Source of the DNA: JBBIPZ01 sp037442505 [NCBI: Deltaproteobacteria bacterium] | GTDB taxonomy: Bacteria; CALINM01 | Reading direction: 5' to 3' | DNA: 64,000 bases | NCBI GenBank assembly: GCA_037442505.1 | Contig: JBBIPZ010000003.1 | Location: 56,229-120,228, forward strand | Shown: in pieces, positions 43,638 through 53,249 of the stretch | Layout of the letters: the number at the start of each line of letters is the position of its first letter | Position numbering within the stretch: position 1 is the stretch's first letter | Translations under genes and position numbers: made by a program | The notes under the pieces: model-generated | Seen by the model: only the letters and a program-made list of their open reading frames with translations | Databases searched by the model: none | What the model was told of the DNA's origin: nothing

Positions 43638-44594
43638 TTAAAATTTTTTCTTATAAAAGTGGCAATATGGCTGCTTATTTTGACGCACGTAATAGTCTTG
43701 ATGGTAATCTTCCGCTATCCAGAATCTTTTAGCAGGCAATACCATTGTAACCACGTTATAACCTTTTCCTTTTAAGATTTGTATTAGCTTTAAAATAATT
43801 TTCTTCTCTTCATCTGTTTGATAAAAAGCCACAGATTGATATTGGTAGCCAATATCTGGCCCCTGACCATTTTCCTGTGTTGGATCATGAATTTCAAAAA
43901 AATACTTCGATAGCTCTTCAAAACTAATTTGAGATGGATCATAATCTACTTCTACAGTTTCAAAGTGTCCCGTTTTTCCAGTAACAACATCTTGATAAGT
44001 GGGGTTTTCTTTTGATCCGCCCATATATCCAGATACTGCTTTAACAACACCCTTTTTCTTTTCAAAAAGATACTCAACACCCCAAAAACATCCACCAGCA
44101 AAATATGCCTTTTTAGTCTTTGTTTCTTTGTTAGCTGGTTTAAAGATTAGAGAGATAGAGTTGACACAGTGTCTTATATTTTTTGGTGTCAATTCTTCAC
44201 CTTCAAATATATGCCCCAAATGTGCTCCACAATTTGCACAAACAATCTCTGTTCTTACACCATCCTTATCAGGAATTCTTTTGACTGCACCTTTTATTTC
44301 ATCATCAAAACTTGGCCAACCACATTGCGAACGAAATTTATGCGAAGATTTGTATAAAATCGCACCGCAACGCTTACAATGATAAGTTCCCTCTTCAAAA
44401 AAATCATTATATTTGCCGCTAAATGGTGGCTCTGTGCCTTTGTGAATGATAACCCTCCCTTCTTCAGATGTTAACTTGTTATATTTATTTTCTGACATAG
44501 TTTTAACATTTTCTGAAAACACAAACAAAACTACGGCAAGCGTCAGAATAGCTAAAAGAAAACGCTTTTTCAACATCTGTAGAAATTTTACCAT
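43638..44594 (-). CDS. msrAB: Exported MsrB-MsrA fusion methionine sulfoxide reductase
   Basis: Repairs both epimers of methionine sulfoxide. Residues 7-30 form a signal-anchor/signal peptide (LKKRFLLAILTLAVVLFVFS), placing the enzyme in the envelope. The MsrB domain comes first (about 36-153): zinc CXXC pairs C73/C76 and C119/C122, RSQCGWPSF, catalytic Cys143 in RHCVNS. The MsrA domain follows (about 162-318) with catalytic Cys169 in GGCFWGVE and the YHQDYY block. B-A order is less common than A-B. No reductase partner is adjacent. The gene stands alone; the ribosome site is not obvious and the ATG for residue 7 is an alternative start. Confidence 0.94.
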   Translation of the reverse strand: MVKFLQMLKKRFLLAILTLAVVLFVFSENVKTMSENKYNKLTSEEGRVIIHKGTEPPFSGKYNDFFEEGTYHCKRCGAILYKSSHKFRSQCGWPSFDDEIKGAVKRIPDKDGVRTEIVCANCGAHLGHIFEGEELTPKNIRHCVNSISLIFKPANKETKTKKAYFAGGCFWGVEYLFEKKKGVVKAVSGYMGGSKENPTYQDVVTGKTGHFETVEVDYDPSQISFEELSKYFFEIHDPTQENGQGPDIGYQYQSVAFYQTDEEKKIILKLIQILKGKGYNVVTMVLPAKRFWIAEDYHQDYYVRQNKQPYCHFYKKKF

Positions 44595-44715
44595 TTTTCA
44601 ATAAATTATTCACTGATTAAAATAACAATTTCAGAAAAAAAATAGAGAAACTTATCATCTTTGTTTTAAGATTTTTGGCCACTTCGTCCCATCAGAATGA
44701 CAAAATCCCCCTTAA

Positions 44716-44737
44716 TCACCCTTTTTTTAAAGGGTGA
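44716..44737. repeat. Palindromic intergenic element
   Basis: A perfect 9-bp hairpin TCACCCTTT / AAAGGGTGA with a TTTT loop. It is preceded by CAGAATGACAAAATCCCCC, which resembles the flank of the element at 23430. Not followed by a T-run. Confidence 0.5.
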
Positions 44738-44901
44738 AACAAAGGAAACTGGAAATAGAACCAAGGAAATATTATTGACCTGTCCCCTTTTGTCCCTTCA
44801 GAGCGAAAGCGAAAAATCTTAGAAATTCCATTTTTAGACAAAGGGGAAAATTCAGAATGACTTAAGATAAGTAGTCATTTTGTATATCTCATTAAACATT
44901 A

Positions 44902-44930
44902 CGTCCCTTTCCAGAATCTGAAAAGGGACG
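44902..44930. repeat. Strong 29-bp dyad downstream of the PII gene
   Basis: CGTCCCTTT and AAAGGGACG (9 bp, perfect) enclose an inner CAGA/TCTG pair with one mismatch between them, giving an almost continuous hairpin. It lies about 70 bases after the PII stop on the minus strand. A following T-run is lacking, so I hesitate to call it an intrinsic terminator; a repeat remnant is equally possible. Confidence 0.5.
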
Positions 44931-45001
44931 CACGAGCCTTAATTTTGGCTAATTATAGAAAAAAATCTATTGCAACACTATTTCGTTTTTTGATTTAAAT
45001 T

Positions 45002-45349
<348 letters not shown>

Positions 45350-46702
45350 TTATTTATCAGAATGAACAAAATCTGGATATGCTATATTACCATGTTCTGT
45401 TATATCAAGACCTTCCAGCTCTTCTTCCTTGGATACCCTTAAGCCTACCGTAGCCTTTATTATTTTGAACATGATAAAACACAATGTAAATGACCAGAAA
45501 AATGCGGTAACTACGCCCAATGCTTGAACGCCTAAAAGACTCAAATTAAAACCAGTCTCGTTGAAAATGGCTGCAGACAACGTCCCAAACGCACCACATA
45601 CACCATGAACGGATACAGCACCAACGGGGTCATCAATTTTCAAAACCTTTTCGATAAAAAGAACTGAAATCACCACTAAAACACCGGCTATTAAACCAAT
45701 TACTACAGAGCTTAATGCAGAAACGTTATTACAGGGAGCAGTTATAGCAACAAGTCCTGCTAATACACCGTTTAAACTCATTGATGTTTCTGGCTTCCTG
45801 AGCAAAATCCAGGCAGTTAACATTGCAGATAAACCACCTGCTACTCCTGCAAGGTTCGTATTTACAGCAATCTTTGCTGCGTCACCCCCAGCTACTGTAG
45901 TACTACCCGGATTGAAACCAAACCAACCAAAAAACAGGATGAACACACCAAGAGCAGCCAATGTGATACTATGACCAGGTATCGCCCTTGGCTTGCCATC
46001 AGCACCATATTTACCAAGCCTTGGACCAAGAGCGATTGCACCTGCAAGGGCAGCCCATCCACCTATTGAATGTACAACTGTTGAACCAGCAAAGTCGATA
46101 AAGCCTAATTTTTCCAACCAGCCTTTACCGTGGTAGAGCCCACCCCATGCCCATGAACCAAATACTGGATAAATGAACGCGCTTATGACTACACTATAAA
46201 TCAGATAGGCTATAAACTTAGTCCTTTCAGCCATTGCACCGGAAACGATGGTGGCTGAGGTTGCTGCAAAAACTACCTGAAACATCCAGAAAGCAAACAA
46301 CCATAAATCTTTATCTTTGGAATAGTCAGAAAGCATAAAACCATCAATTCCGACAAAACCGGTAGGATTAGTGCCAAACATCAAACCAAAACCTAAGAAG
46401 AAAAATGCTAAAGAACCAAGCACATAGTCCATAAGGTTCTTCATCATTATGTTAGCTGCATTCTTAGCCCTTGTAAGTCCAGTCTCAACCATAGCAAAAC
46501 CAGCTTGCATAAAGAATACCAGGAATGCGGCAACTAATGTCCATACGTAGTTAGCATTCTTTTGAACATCTTCTATCTTTAAGGTGTTAGACGCCTGGTT
46601 GATAACCTCCTGCCCAGCTGTAGTCGCTTGTTCCTGAGCAAACAGAAGCCCGTAAAAAGCTAAAACCACTAAAATGGTTGTAAATAAAATTTTCCTTTTC
46701 AT
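45350..46702 (-). CDS. amtB: Ammonium transporter
   Basis: A 450-residue inner-membrane channel for NH4+/NH3. An N-terminal signal peptide (MKRKILFTTILVVLAFYGLLFA) precedes 11 hydrophobic segments. The twin pore histidines lie in VVHSIGGW and SVHGVCGAFG, and the ammonium-recruitment region FFMQAGFAMVE and family block GFNPGS are present. The C-terminal cytoplasmic tail (KEEELEGLDITEHG) is the usual PII-contact segment. It is second in the operon after the outer-membrane protein gene. Confidence 0.97.
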   Translation of the reverse strand: MKRKILFTTILVVLAFYGLLFAQEQATTAGQEVINQASNTLKIEDVQKNANYVWTLVAAFLVFFMQAGFAMVETGLTRAKNAANIMMKNLMDYVLGSLAFFFLGFGLMFGTNPTGFVGIDGFMLSDYSKDKDLWLFAFWMFQVVFAATSATIVSGAMAERTKFIAYLIYSVVISAFIYPVFGSWAWGGLYHGKGWLEKLGFIDFAGSTVVHSIGGWAALAGAIALGPRLGKYGADGKPRAIPGHSITLAALGVFILFFGWFGFNPGSTTVAGGDAAKIAVNTNLAGVAGGLSAMLTAWILLRKPETSMSLNGVLAGLVAITAPCNNVSALSSVVIGLIAGVLVVISVLFIEKVLKIDDPVGAVSVHGVCGAFGTLSAAIFNETGFNLSLLGVQALGVVTAFFWSFTLCFIMFKIIKATVGLRVSKEEELEGLDITEHGNIAYPDFVHSDK

Positions 46703-46715
46703 AACTCCTCCTTAA

Positions 46716-47453
46716 TTAAAAATCTACATCTAACTGAATCGTTGCTGTAGGTTTCAGGTTACTATTGTTGTATATATCGTATCCAAATATTACGCCGACT
46801 TTTTCTGCAAATTTCCACCCAAAACCAGCACTTAAAGCACCATATCCACTTTTTGTCCCCTGATAATCAACAGCTACCCAGAGTTTGTCAGAAATCTCTT
46901 TCATTGTTCTATCCCAGGATAGTAGAAGTCCACTATTATCCTTTTCTCCTTTATCGTCGAGCAATAGTTTACTGTTACCAGAAAAATATCCCACACAAAA
47001 ACGACCAATAAAAAATGTTTTTCCAGCTATTGCGTACAATATGTTGTTATCCGTTAAATCCTTTTTTGTCCCAAAATCATACCCACCAGCAGCAATGGAA
47101 GGAGATCCTTTAAAAAGTGAATCTTCGAAAGTTCCAATCTTAAAATTGAAATATAGCGGATTAGAATCGTATGGTTCTGTTCCAACAATCCTGTGATCGA
47201 TACCGACTTCTGCCTGAATTTTTTCAAAAGGTAAAACGCCTATGGTAATGCCGTTATTAATTACACTTGGTTCTCTTGTGCCATTATTCTGTTTCTTTGT
47301 CTTCATATACGTGTCAAGTCCATAATGAAAAACCTTAAATGCCTGAATATCTGGGGATGGGATCCAGATCTGGGTAGATGGAGTGGCTAAAGCAAAATTT
47401 GAAAAAACAAGTAATCCTAAAAAAGCTGCTAAAAAAAGTTTGATGCTCTTCAT
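46716..47453 (-). CDS. Predicted outer-membrane beta-barrel protein of the ammonium operon
   Basis: A 245-residue exported protein: signal peptide of 23 residues (MKSIKLFLAAFLGLLVFSNFALA), then alternating amphipathic strands with aromatic girdles and a C-terminal Phe in QLDVDF, the outer-membrane sorting signal. There is no catalytic motif. It directly follows the sigma-54 promoter and precedes amtB by 13 bases, so expression follows nitrogen status. It could be a small porin or a structural barrel; I do not recognise the family. Ribosome site GGAGG. Confidence 0.78.
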   Translation of the reverse strand: MKSIKLFLAAFLGLLVFSNFALATPSTQIWIPSPDIQAFKVFHYGLDTYMKTKKQNNGTREPSVINNGITIGVLPFEKIQAEVGIDHRIVGTEPYDSNPLYFNFKIGTFEDSLFKGSPSIAAGGYDFGTKKDLTDNNILYAIAGKTFFIGRFCVGYFSGNSKLLLDDKGEKDNSGLLLSWDRTMKEISDKLWVAVDYQGTKSGYGALSAGFGWKFAEKVGVIFGYDIYNNSNLKPTATIQLDVDF

Positions 47454-47488
47454 GACTGCCTCCTTTAATTTTTTTATGAATATACTTG

Positions 47489-47504
47489 AGCATCTTCTGT
47501 GCCA
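47489..47504 (-). promoter_or_regulatory. Sigma-54 promoter of the OMP-amtB-glnK operon
   Basis: On the minus strand TGGCACAGAAGATGCT matches the -24/-12 consensus TGGCAC-N5-TTGCW with GG-N10-GC spacing. Transcription would begin near 47478, 25 bases before the first gene and upstream of its GGAGG site. Confidence 0.75.
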
Positions 47505-47549
47505 AAAGATAAGTTACTGATATTAAATTAATATTTGACCAATGCTTAA

Positions 47550-47647
47550 TTACAATTTTGTAATTAGGTCTAAATTCTATAATTTTTTCTTGTAATTGTA
47601 GATATTTATTAATTGAATACAAAAATGTAACAAATACATTTTTGTAA
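47550..47647. promoter_or_regulatory. Three copies of a 14-bp palindromic site, probable enhancer for the sigma-54 activator
   Basis: TTACAATTTTGTAA (47550-47563), ATACAAAAATGTAA (47617-47630) and ATACATTTTTGTAA (47634-47647) share the form WTACAWWWWTGTAA. All lie 45-160 bases upstream of the sigma-54 promoter and just after the NifA-type regulator gene, the usual place for activator binding. The last two also form a 12-bp hairpin, so terminator function for the regulator gene is an alternative. Confidence 0.55.
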
Positions 47648-47658
47648 CTAAGAAAAAA

Positions 47659-49188
47659 CTAAACAGTTATTTTTAGTTTCTTAATCTTATAATTTATTTG
47701 TCTCTCGGTAATCCCCAACATATAAGCAGCTTTCTTTCTGTTGCCTTTGGTGATATTAAGAGCCTTTTTAATATTTTCTCTTTCAATCTTATCTATGAGA
47801 GCTGGAAGTCCGCCTTCCCCTAATGCTGCATTACTAAAATCTCTTATGTTTGAATCTTTGAAATTTTTTATATTTGCTGGTAAATCACACTCTCTAACTA
47901 TCCCCTCTTTTGCCGTCAATGTTAGACGCTCAATGGTGTTTTCAAGCTCTCTAATATTGCCGGGCCAGTTATAATTGATTAGTAAATTTAATGCCTTATC
48001 AGAAAACTTTATTTTTTTCCAATAGTTTTTATTGAATTTTTCAGTGAAATGTTCAATAAGTGGTAGAATGTCTTCTTTTCTTTCACGAAGAGGCGGAATA
48101 TAGATTGGAATCACGTTTAATCTGAAAAATAGGTCTTGTCTAAACTCTCCCTTCGAGACTAATTCTTCCAGATTTCTGTTTGTTGCAGTGATAACTCTTA
48201 CATCAACCTTAATAGTCTTTTCACCGCCAACCCTTTCAAACTCTCTCTCCTGCAGAACTCTTAAAAGTTTTGCCTGTAGCGAAAGTGATATCTCCCCAAT
48301 CTCATCAAGAAAAATAGTGCCTTTATCTGCAAGCTCGAATCTTCCTTTCCTCTGCTGGTTTGCCCCAGTAAATGCACCTTTTTCATGTCCAAACAATTCA
48401 GACTCTATAAGTCCTTCTGGTATTGCCGCGCAATTTACTTTTACAAATGGTTTGTTACTTCTGTCACTCAAAAAATGAATTGACTTGGCAATTAATTCTT
48501 TTCCTGTTCCACTTTCGCCAAGCAAAAGCAATGTTGCCTGTGTCTTTGCTACGTGATGAACCGTTTCAAATACCTGTTGCATCTTTTTTGACTGACCAAT
48601 AATGTTTTCTAACTTATACTTATTTTTAAGTTGATTTCTTAAGAGTTCTCTTTCTTCAATAAGAGAAAGCATCTCTGACTCAAAGTAGCTGCTTAGCTTA
48701 ATATTTATCGCAAAAAGGCTCGCTATAATCTTTAAAAGTCTCAAATCTTCTTCAAACTTAGTAGTTCGATCAAAATGTTTGTCAACACTTAAAACGCCAA
48801 GTATTTCGTTTTTTATTTTTATCGGCACACATATAAAAGATACCTTTGTGTTTTCTTCATACTTTCTTGAACCGGTTTTGTTCAAAAAAATCGACTCACT
48901 TTTAATATCAGGGATTACAATTGGTGTGCCCTGTTTTGCTACCTTTCCTATCACACCTTCGCCTAATTTATATTTACCTCTCTTTATCTCTTCTTTTGTG
49001 AGACCATAAGCAGAAAAAATCTCCACAAAATTATCCTTTTTAATAGCAACAATTCCTTTTGAAATATTGAAAAAATTTGAAAGAATGGCTAAAGCAGCTC
49101 TTAAATTTTTGTTTAAATCAGGAGACGAGGCTAAAACTTTACTTATTTCGTATATTGCTGTCAGTTCTTTATTTGCATTACTTTTCAT
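47659..49188 (-). CDS. NifA-type sigma-54-dependent transcriptional activator
   Basis: A 509-residue enhancer-binding protein. A GAF domain occupies about residues 15-165; the AAA+ domain follows with Walker A GESGTGKE (224-231), the sigma-54 contact loop GAFTGA (271-276) and downstream sensor motifs. The C-terminal Fis-type helix-turn-helix is [20 protein letters not shown]. The GAF-AAA-HTH order is that of NifA and related regulators. No CX4C redox motif is seen in the linker. No nif gene is nearby, but an amt/PII operon with a sigma-54 promoter lies directly downstream, making it the likely target. Confidence 0.9.
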   Translation of the reverse strand: MKSNANKELTAIYEISKVLASSPDLNKNLRAALAILSNFFNISKGIVAIKKDNFVEIFSAYGLTKEEIKRGKYKLGEGVIGKVAKQGTPIVIPDIKSESIFLNKTGSRKYEENTKVSFICVPIKIKNEILGVLSVDKHFDRTTKFEEDLRLLKIIASLFAINIKLSSYFESEMLSLIEERELLRNQLKNKYKLENIIGQSKKMQQVFETVHHVAKTQATLLLLGESGTGKELIAKSIHFLSDRSNKPFVKVNCAAIPEGLIESELFGHEKGAFTGANQQRKGRFELADKGTIFLDEIGEISLSLQAKLLRVLQEREFERVGGEKTIKVDVRVITATNRNLEELVSKGEFRQDLFFRLNVIPIYIPPLRERKEDILPLIEHFTEKFNKNYWKKIKFSDKALNLLINYNWPGNIRELENTIERLTLTAKEGIVRECDLPANIKNFKDSNIRDFSNAALGEGGLPALIDKIERENIKKALNITKGNRKKAAYMLGITERQINYKIKKLKITV

Positions 49189-49273
49189 TTTTTATAACTC
49201 GTTTTAATTTTATCCAAAAGTTAAGTTAAATATTATATTTTACAAACACATAAACTACTAAAAAAGATTTTTC

Positions 49274-50020
49274 TTACATTGAAAAAGACAGTTTGTAATA
49301 ACCCGGTCCAATTTTGTACTGTTCTAAAGGTAACAGGAAAAGGTCGTTCCAATCCTTAGGAATTATCTCTAACTCTAATTTAGGGCTATTTTTTACAATT
49401 TCTCCAACTATTCTTGCGTTGCCTTTTGGTCCTTCAAAATTGATAGATTTAATTATTATTTTGCCTTTGTTAAACTGTATCCCACCTCTCGCAGACGTAA
49501 AGAGTGTAAAAGGTATTTCGATATTTAACACACTTAATTTGGTCCAGTTTATGTTGTCGGTTTTAATCTCAAGTACTGCACTTTCACCATTCAATTTCAA
49601 TACACCTGATAAATGTGCAGAAAACTGAATATTTTCATTTAAATTGAAGGAGGAGCTATCAAAAAAGAGGTCACTTATTGCGATATCACCGTACAATCCC
49701 CCTGCAAAAGTAGCAACTAACTTTCCTTTCACCTCTTCAGATTTAATATTCACACCCACTTTACCGATAACAAGAGATAGATAATCGAAACTAACATCCA
49801 GATTATTAATAACTAAAAGCTCTACGCTACCTTTCATCAATGAAATTTTTTTAAATTTATAGCCCGTTATGATATTACCATCACCATCATCATAAGTTAT
49901 TGTCACTTCAGGCAAATAACTGTTTATAATTTCTACGAACGTGAATGGAGTTAAATAAAAAAATGCAGTTACAACAACAGTAAATAAACCAACGACGATA
50001 AATATAACGAGCTTTTTCAT
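49274..50020 (-). CDS. gspN: Type II secretion protein GspN-like
   Basis: A 248-residue protein with one N-terminal membrane segment (residues 4-24) and a beta-strand-rich periplasmic part with ARGGIQFNKGKIIIKSINFEGPKGNARIVGE, typical of the AsmA-like GspN family. It is last in the secretion operon, 10 bases after the GspM-like gene. GspN is present in only some type II systems and its role is unclear. Confidence 0.75.
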   Translation of the reverse strand: MKKLVIFIVVGLFTVVVTAFFYLTPFTFVEIINSYLPEVTITYDDGDGNIITGYKFKKISLMKGSVELLVINNLDVSFDYLSLVIGKVGVNIKSEEVKGKLVATFAGGLYGDIAISDLFFDSSSFNLNENIQFSAHLSGVLKLNGESAVLEIKTDNINWTKLSVLNIEIPFTLFTSARGGIQFNKGKIIIKSINFEGPKGNARIVGEIVKNSPKLELEIIPKDWNDLFLLPLEQYKIGPGYYKLSFSM

Positions 50021-50030
50021 AACTATAACA

Positions 50031-50525
50031 CTAATTTATATGAGCGACGCTCAGGCTAATGTTTATCAGGTTGGGGTTATCAAAACTAATAGATAAATTA
50101 CCTCTCTCAACCCTTATAAGCAATGGTGCGTTAAGTATTCTATATAATAGATTTGTCGTAGAGTTTATATCAATCCCCTCATACTTTAGCTCATATCTGT
50201 TGATATTCAAAACACCTTCTTTTTTATTGCCAATAGCGTTGACCTTTTTTAACGATTTTGAGATGTTCAAATCAGCATTTATTTTTTCTATTTCCTGCAC
50301 GAAGTTGCGGCCCCTGCCCTCTTCCAGCCTCTTTTGTAAATGTTTGACAGATTGAGACATAACTGCTAGAGTAGCACTATTTTCTAACAACTCTTTTTGT
50401 ACCGTTTGTAATGATGCAACCTCTTTTCCCAACATAGTTACTTTGTAGCTAAGTAATCCCAGGCACATTATCACAAATAAAGCGATTATAATTAAAATTA
50501 TCAATGCTTTCTTGTTATTCACCAA
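50031..50525 (-). CDS. gspM: Type II secretion protein GspM-like
   Basis: A 164-residue bitopic protein: an N-terminal membrane helix (residues 6-27), a coiled-coil-like segment, then a ferredoxin-like alpha/beta domain. Sequence similarity in this family is low, and the call rests on topology, size and position between gspL and gspN. It overlaps gspL by 11 bases. It would stabilise GspL at the inner membrane platform. Confidence 0.7.
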   Translation of the reverse strand: MVNNKKALIILIIIALFVIMCLGLLSYKVTMLGKEVASLQTVQKELLENSATLAVMSQSVKHLQKRLEEGRGRNFVQEIEKINADLNISKSLKKVNAIGNKKEGVLNINRYELKYEGIDINSTTNLLYRILNAPLLIRVERGNLSISFDNPNLINISLSVAHIN

Positions 50526-51486
50526 TCAACGCCTCCATTACAAAGGTCATCCGACCATCTGAAAGATTTTTTGTTTCAGTAATTTTTATTAAGGGAAAGC
50601 TTTTTTTTATTGCATTTTTATATTGTTCCACTGAAGCATAATCTTTACTCTCACCTTTAATGGCAACCATATTGTTTTCGATATTAATTTCTTTCACTGT
50701 TAGATTATTTATTGTAACAGATAAATCTTTTAAAATATCAAGCAGCTCTATACCCTTTAAAGAACGGTAGTTTTGCTTTAACTCCTTAACCTTTGAAAGA
50801 ATAACATTAACGGAAAGATTGTTGGCTTTTGATTCTGAGAAAATTGTATTATACCTTGCAATAATATCTTTTTTAAGCATGTTTTCTTTTTTTAACAAAA
50901 AATAAAGTCTTAACGAAAGCCCCAATATGATAATAACACATATTGCTGATGCATATAAAACAAGCTTTTTTAATGTGCCAAATGCCAGTTTTTTTTCTGA
51001 GTATTTTTTTAGCTCTTCCGGGAAAAAATTGAGTTCTTTTATCTTGTTGCTATCTAAACCTTCTAACTGCTCTGAAAATACCTCTACACGAGATATTGAA
51101 ACCTTTAATATTTTTACCCCTTTATTTAAAAGCGGTGTAAGTATGTCGATTATAAGCTTTTTTTTGATCCCAAAAACAAGATAACTATCTGATTCTACCT
51201 CTTTTTCTAAGAAAACTAATCCAAAGCAAAGTTCTTTGGCTGGAATTAAAAACTTACCTTCCATTTCTACCGGTAAAATATCTTTAACCTTCTCTTCACC
51301 AATAGCTGGCAAAGAAACTTTTCTAACATAAAACTCATCTGCATCGATATACACTGTAGTAACTAAAGCTTCAGCGCCAACGCTATTTACAACATCGGCA
51401 ATATTTTCAGAACTAATGATCTGTTTTTGTGTAACGTCATCTATAAGCTTAAAAACGGAATCTTTAAAATAGAGTATCAGTGACAT
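50515..51486 (-). CDS. gspL: Type II secretion protein GspL-like
   Basis: A 323-residue protein with a cytoplasmic actin-like N-terminal half (residues 1-165), a membrane helix at about 170-192 (LVLYASAICVIIILGLSL) and a periplasmic PilN/GspL-like ferredoxin domain. The N-terminal part is short for GspL, as is common in this type of system. It recruits the GspE ATPase. Its ATG overlaps the gspK stop by one base. Confidence 0.75.
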   Translation of the reverse strand: MSLILYFKDSVFKLIDDVTQKQIISSENIADVVNSVGAEALVTTVYIDADEFYVRKVSLPAIGEEKVKDILPVEMEGKFLIPAKELCFGLVFLEKEVESDSYLVFGIKKKLIIDILTPLLNKGVKILKVSISRVEVFSEQLEGLDSNKIKELNFFPEELKKYSEKKLAFGTLKKLVLYASAICVIIILGLSLRLYFLLKKENMLKKDIIARYNTIFSESKANNLSVNVILSKVKELKQNYRSLKGIELLDILKDLSVTINNLTVKEINIENNMVAIKGESKDYASVEQYKNAIKKSFPLIKITETKNLSDGRMTFVMEALIGE

Positions 51487-52361
51487 TATAACTCCTTCCA
51501 GTATTTTGTAATTACTTTATTGTCTAATATTTCAAATCCAGCTTCAACACTTTCTGTAAAGTTATCCTTTTCAGCCTTTAAATACAGTTGAAAACTATTA
51601 TTTTTGACTGTTATAACATCAGAAATTGCAATGCCAATGCTTTCCATTCCTGCAACTTTTGTAACTGCACCGATATTTTCAAAAGGTTTTTCTGTCCTTG
51701 TATCAATCAAACGTTTTGCAATAGCTTCTGTAATATCCTTATGAAGCGATTTTAAAACTAAGTAATCTGCAGTGTTTATATTTATCCTTCCATCACCAAA
51801 AAAAGTTACATAGGGCAACAACTTGTCTAAATCCTCCTTTGAGAAAATATAGCTTAGTTCTGACAAAGAAAAAAGAAAATAATTTTTTGCATTAATTTCT
51901 CCTGTTGAACTGCGCGAAACCTTATCTTTATCAATGTAATCAATAAGCATATCAGCATAGTCTTCTTTTAATTCAAGCTCCTTCAGCAATCTCTTAAATA
52001 TCTCATAAGCAACCTGATTAACAAGACCATTCTGAAAAACAAGTTTATTAACATTAAATTTGCTATTGTTATCAACCACAACTGCGGTTACCCTGATATC
52101 ACCTACAACTTCTTCAAAAGGTAGTTCCCTGTAGCTATTGAAATTTGTGCGAGAATAAAACTCTTTTCCCCTTTCTGTAGATATTTTATACCCCGCTTTT
52201 ATGAGCATCGACATCATTTCATCATCTTTAAAATTTTGTGCAGTATTGGCATAAAGATATACTGTACTTATAAAATTAATAAGCACTACCATTGATGCCG
52301 CAAGAACGAATAAAACAATTATAAGGACATAACCTTTTATTGTGCTGTCATTATTTCGCAT
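51486..52361 (-). CDS. gspK: Type II secretion minor pseudopilin GspK
   Basis: A 291-residue GspK: N-terminal leader and hydrophobic helix (GYVLIIVLFVLAASMVVLI) without the Glu at mature position 5, as is normal for GspK, then the helical insertion domain and the C-terminal block GRININTADYLVLKSL, IAKRLIDTR, FENIGAVTKVAG. It caps the pseudopilus with GspI and GspJ. It overlaps gspJ by 25 bases. Confidence 0.88.
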   Translation of the reverse strand: MRNNDSTIKGYVLIIVLFVLAASMVVLINFISTVYLYANTAQNFKDDEMMSMLIKAGYKISTERGKEFYSRTNFNSYRELPFEEVVGDIRVTAVVVDNNSKFNVNKLVFQNGLVNQVAYEIFKRLLKELELKEDYADMLIDYIDKDKVSRSSTGEINAKNYFLFSLSELSYIFSKEDLDKLLPYVTFFGDGRININTADYLVLKSLHKDITEAIAKRLIDTRTEKPFENIGAVTKVAGMESIGIAISDVITVKNNSFQLYLKAEKDNFTESVEAGFEILDNKVITKYWKEL

Positions 52362-52924
52362 ATATCCGAATACTCTATTGTTTCTTCTCCTTCTTTAAGA
52401 ATTAATGTCACTTTTAACGTTTTTGGCAGCTTCTGTAACTTGTTCGTATCATAAACCTTATCAAATCCTTCATCCAATATACGCACACTAAAGCCACCAA
52501 TATCATTCAAAAAAACAAATTTTACAGGCTTTTCTTCGTTTATATAATCCTGTGTTGTCTTAACAAGACTTAGTATGCCTTTATCCTCAATAACGTAATA
52601 ACTTACAACCTTAACACCTTCTTTAAAAAACGAAGTAAATGTTATTTTTGATGCCGGTTTCCCATAAAAATCATTCTCTTCCAGTTTAAATCCAGTGTAG
52701 TCAACATCTGGATAATAGTAAATACTCTCGAGCTCTTTCCTGATCAAGCTTAAAATATTGTATGCCTTCTCTCTGTTTTTTATGCTCTCATAAACAGATT
52801 TAGTCCCTTTACTCAGGCTAAAATATAATGAATATGCAGAAAATATGACAATGATAGCGATGCCAAGTGCGACAAGAACCTCAATTAAAGTGAAACCATT
52901 ATTTTTGTTATTTAAAGTAATCAT
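52337..52924 (-). CDS. gspJ: Type II secretion minor pseudopilin GspJ
   Basis: A 195-residue pseudopilin with leader MITLNNKNNG, cleavage before F11 and [21 protein letters not shown] (Glu at mature position 5). The globular domain follows NILSLIRKELESIYYYPD, the GspJ pattern. Length and its position between gspI and gspK support the call. It overlaps gspI by 17 bases. Confidence 0.85.
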   Translation of the reverse strand: MITLNNKNNGFTLIEVLVALGIAIIVIFSAYSLYFSLSKGTKSVYESIKNREKAYNILSLIRKELESIYYYPDVDYTGFKLEENDFYGKPASKITFTSFFKEGVKVVSYYVIEDKGILSLVKTTQDYINEEKPVKFVFLNDIGGFSVRILDEGFDKVYDTNKLQKLPKTLKVTLILKEGEETIEYSDICEIMTAQ

Positions 52925-53249
52925 ACATAACTACTTCTTCAGTTTTAGTGTAAGCCTTTGAAACAATCTTTTTCAGCCCTAACTCTGCATCCTGAACAAA
53001 TATCTGATATTTAATACCATCATCCACACCTTCCAGTTGTTTTAGTTTTCCTGTCTTGTAAAGGAAGGCCTTTTCTTTAGCAACAAGAACAAGCTTAAGA
53101 TTGTCTTTTTTTGAATCAAAAACACCAATATGATAAGAGTATGTGGAAAGAATCGTGATAAAAACACCTGATATTATAAATAAGGCAACTAATACTTCGA
53201 TAAGTGTAAACCCTTTTTTATTCGTTAAAGCTTTCTCTGCCTTCTTCAA
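52908..53249 (-). CDS. gspI: Type II secretion minor pseudopilin GspI
   Basis: A 113-residue pseudopilin: leader to G13, then [21 protein letters not shown], and a small alpha/beta domain with LVLVAKEKAFLYKTG, comparable to GspI. The size is typical of the family. It overlaps the gspH end by 32 bases. Confidence 0.84.
   Translation of the reverse strand: MKKAEKALTNKKGFTLIEVLVALFIISGVFITILSTYSYHIGVFDSKKDNLKLVLVAKEKAFLYKTGKLKQLEGVDDGIKYQIFVQDAELGLKKIVSKAYTKTEEVVMYDYFK

Larger units (their letters stand above)
44595..45001. other. Intergenic region with repeat fragments and dyads
   Basis: About 400 bases between msrAB and the PII gene. It contains a 9-bp hairpin at 44716-44737 with CAGAATGAC fragments on its left, the string GACCTGTCCCCTTTTGTCCC near 44777, another TTCAGAATGAC at about 44850 and the strong dyad at 44902-44930. 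No open frame is convincing. Confidence 0.6.

Noticed and set aside
43999-44382. 127-codon plus-strand frame opposite msrAB
   Set aside because: The MsrB-MsrA catalytic residues on the other strand are all present, so this frame is incidental.
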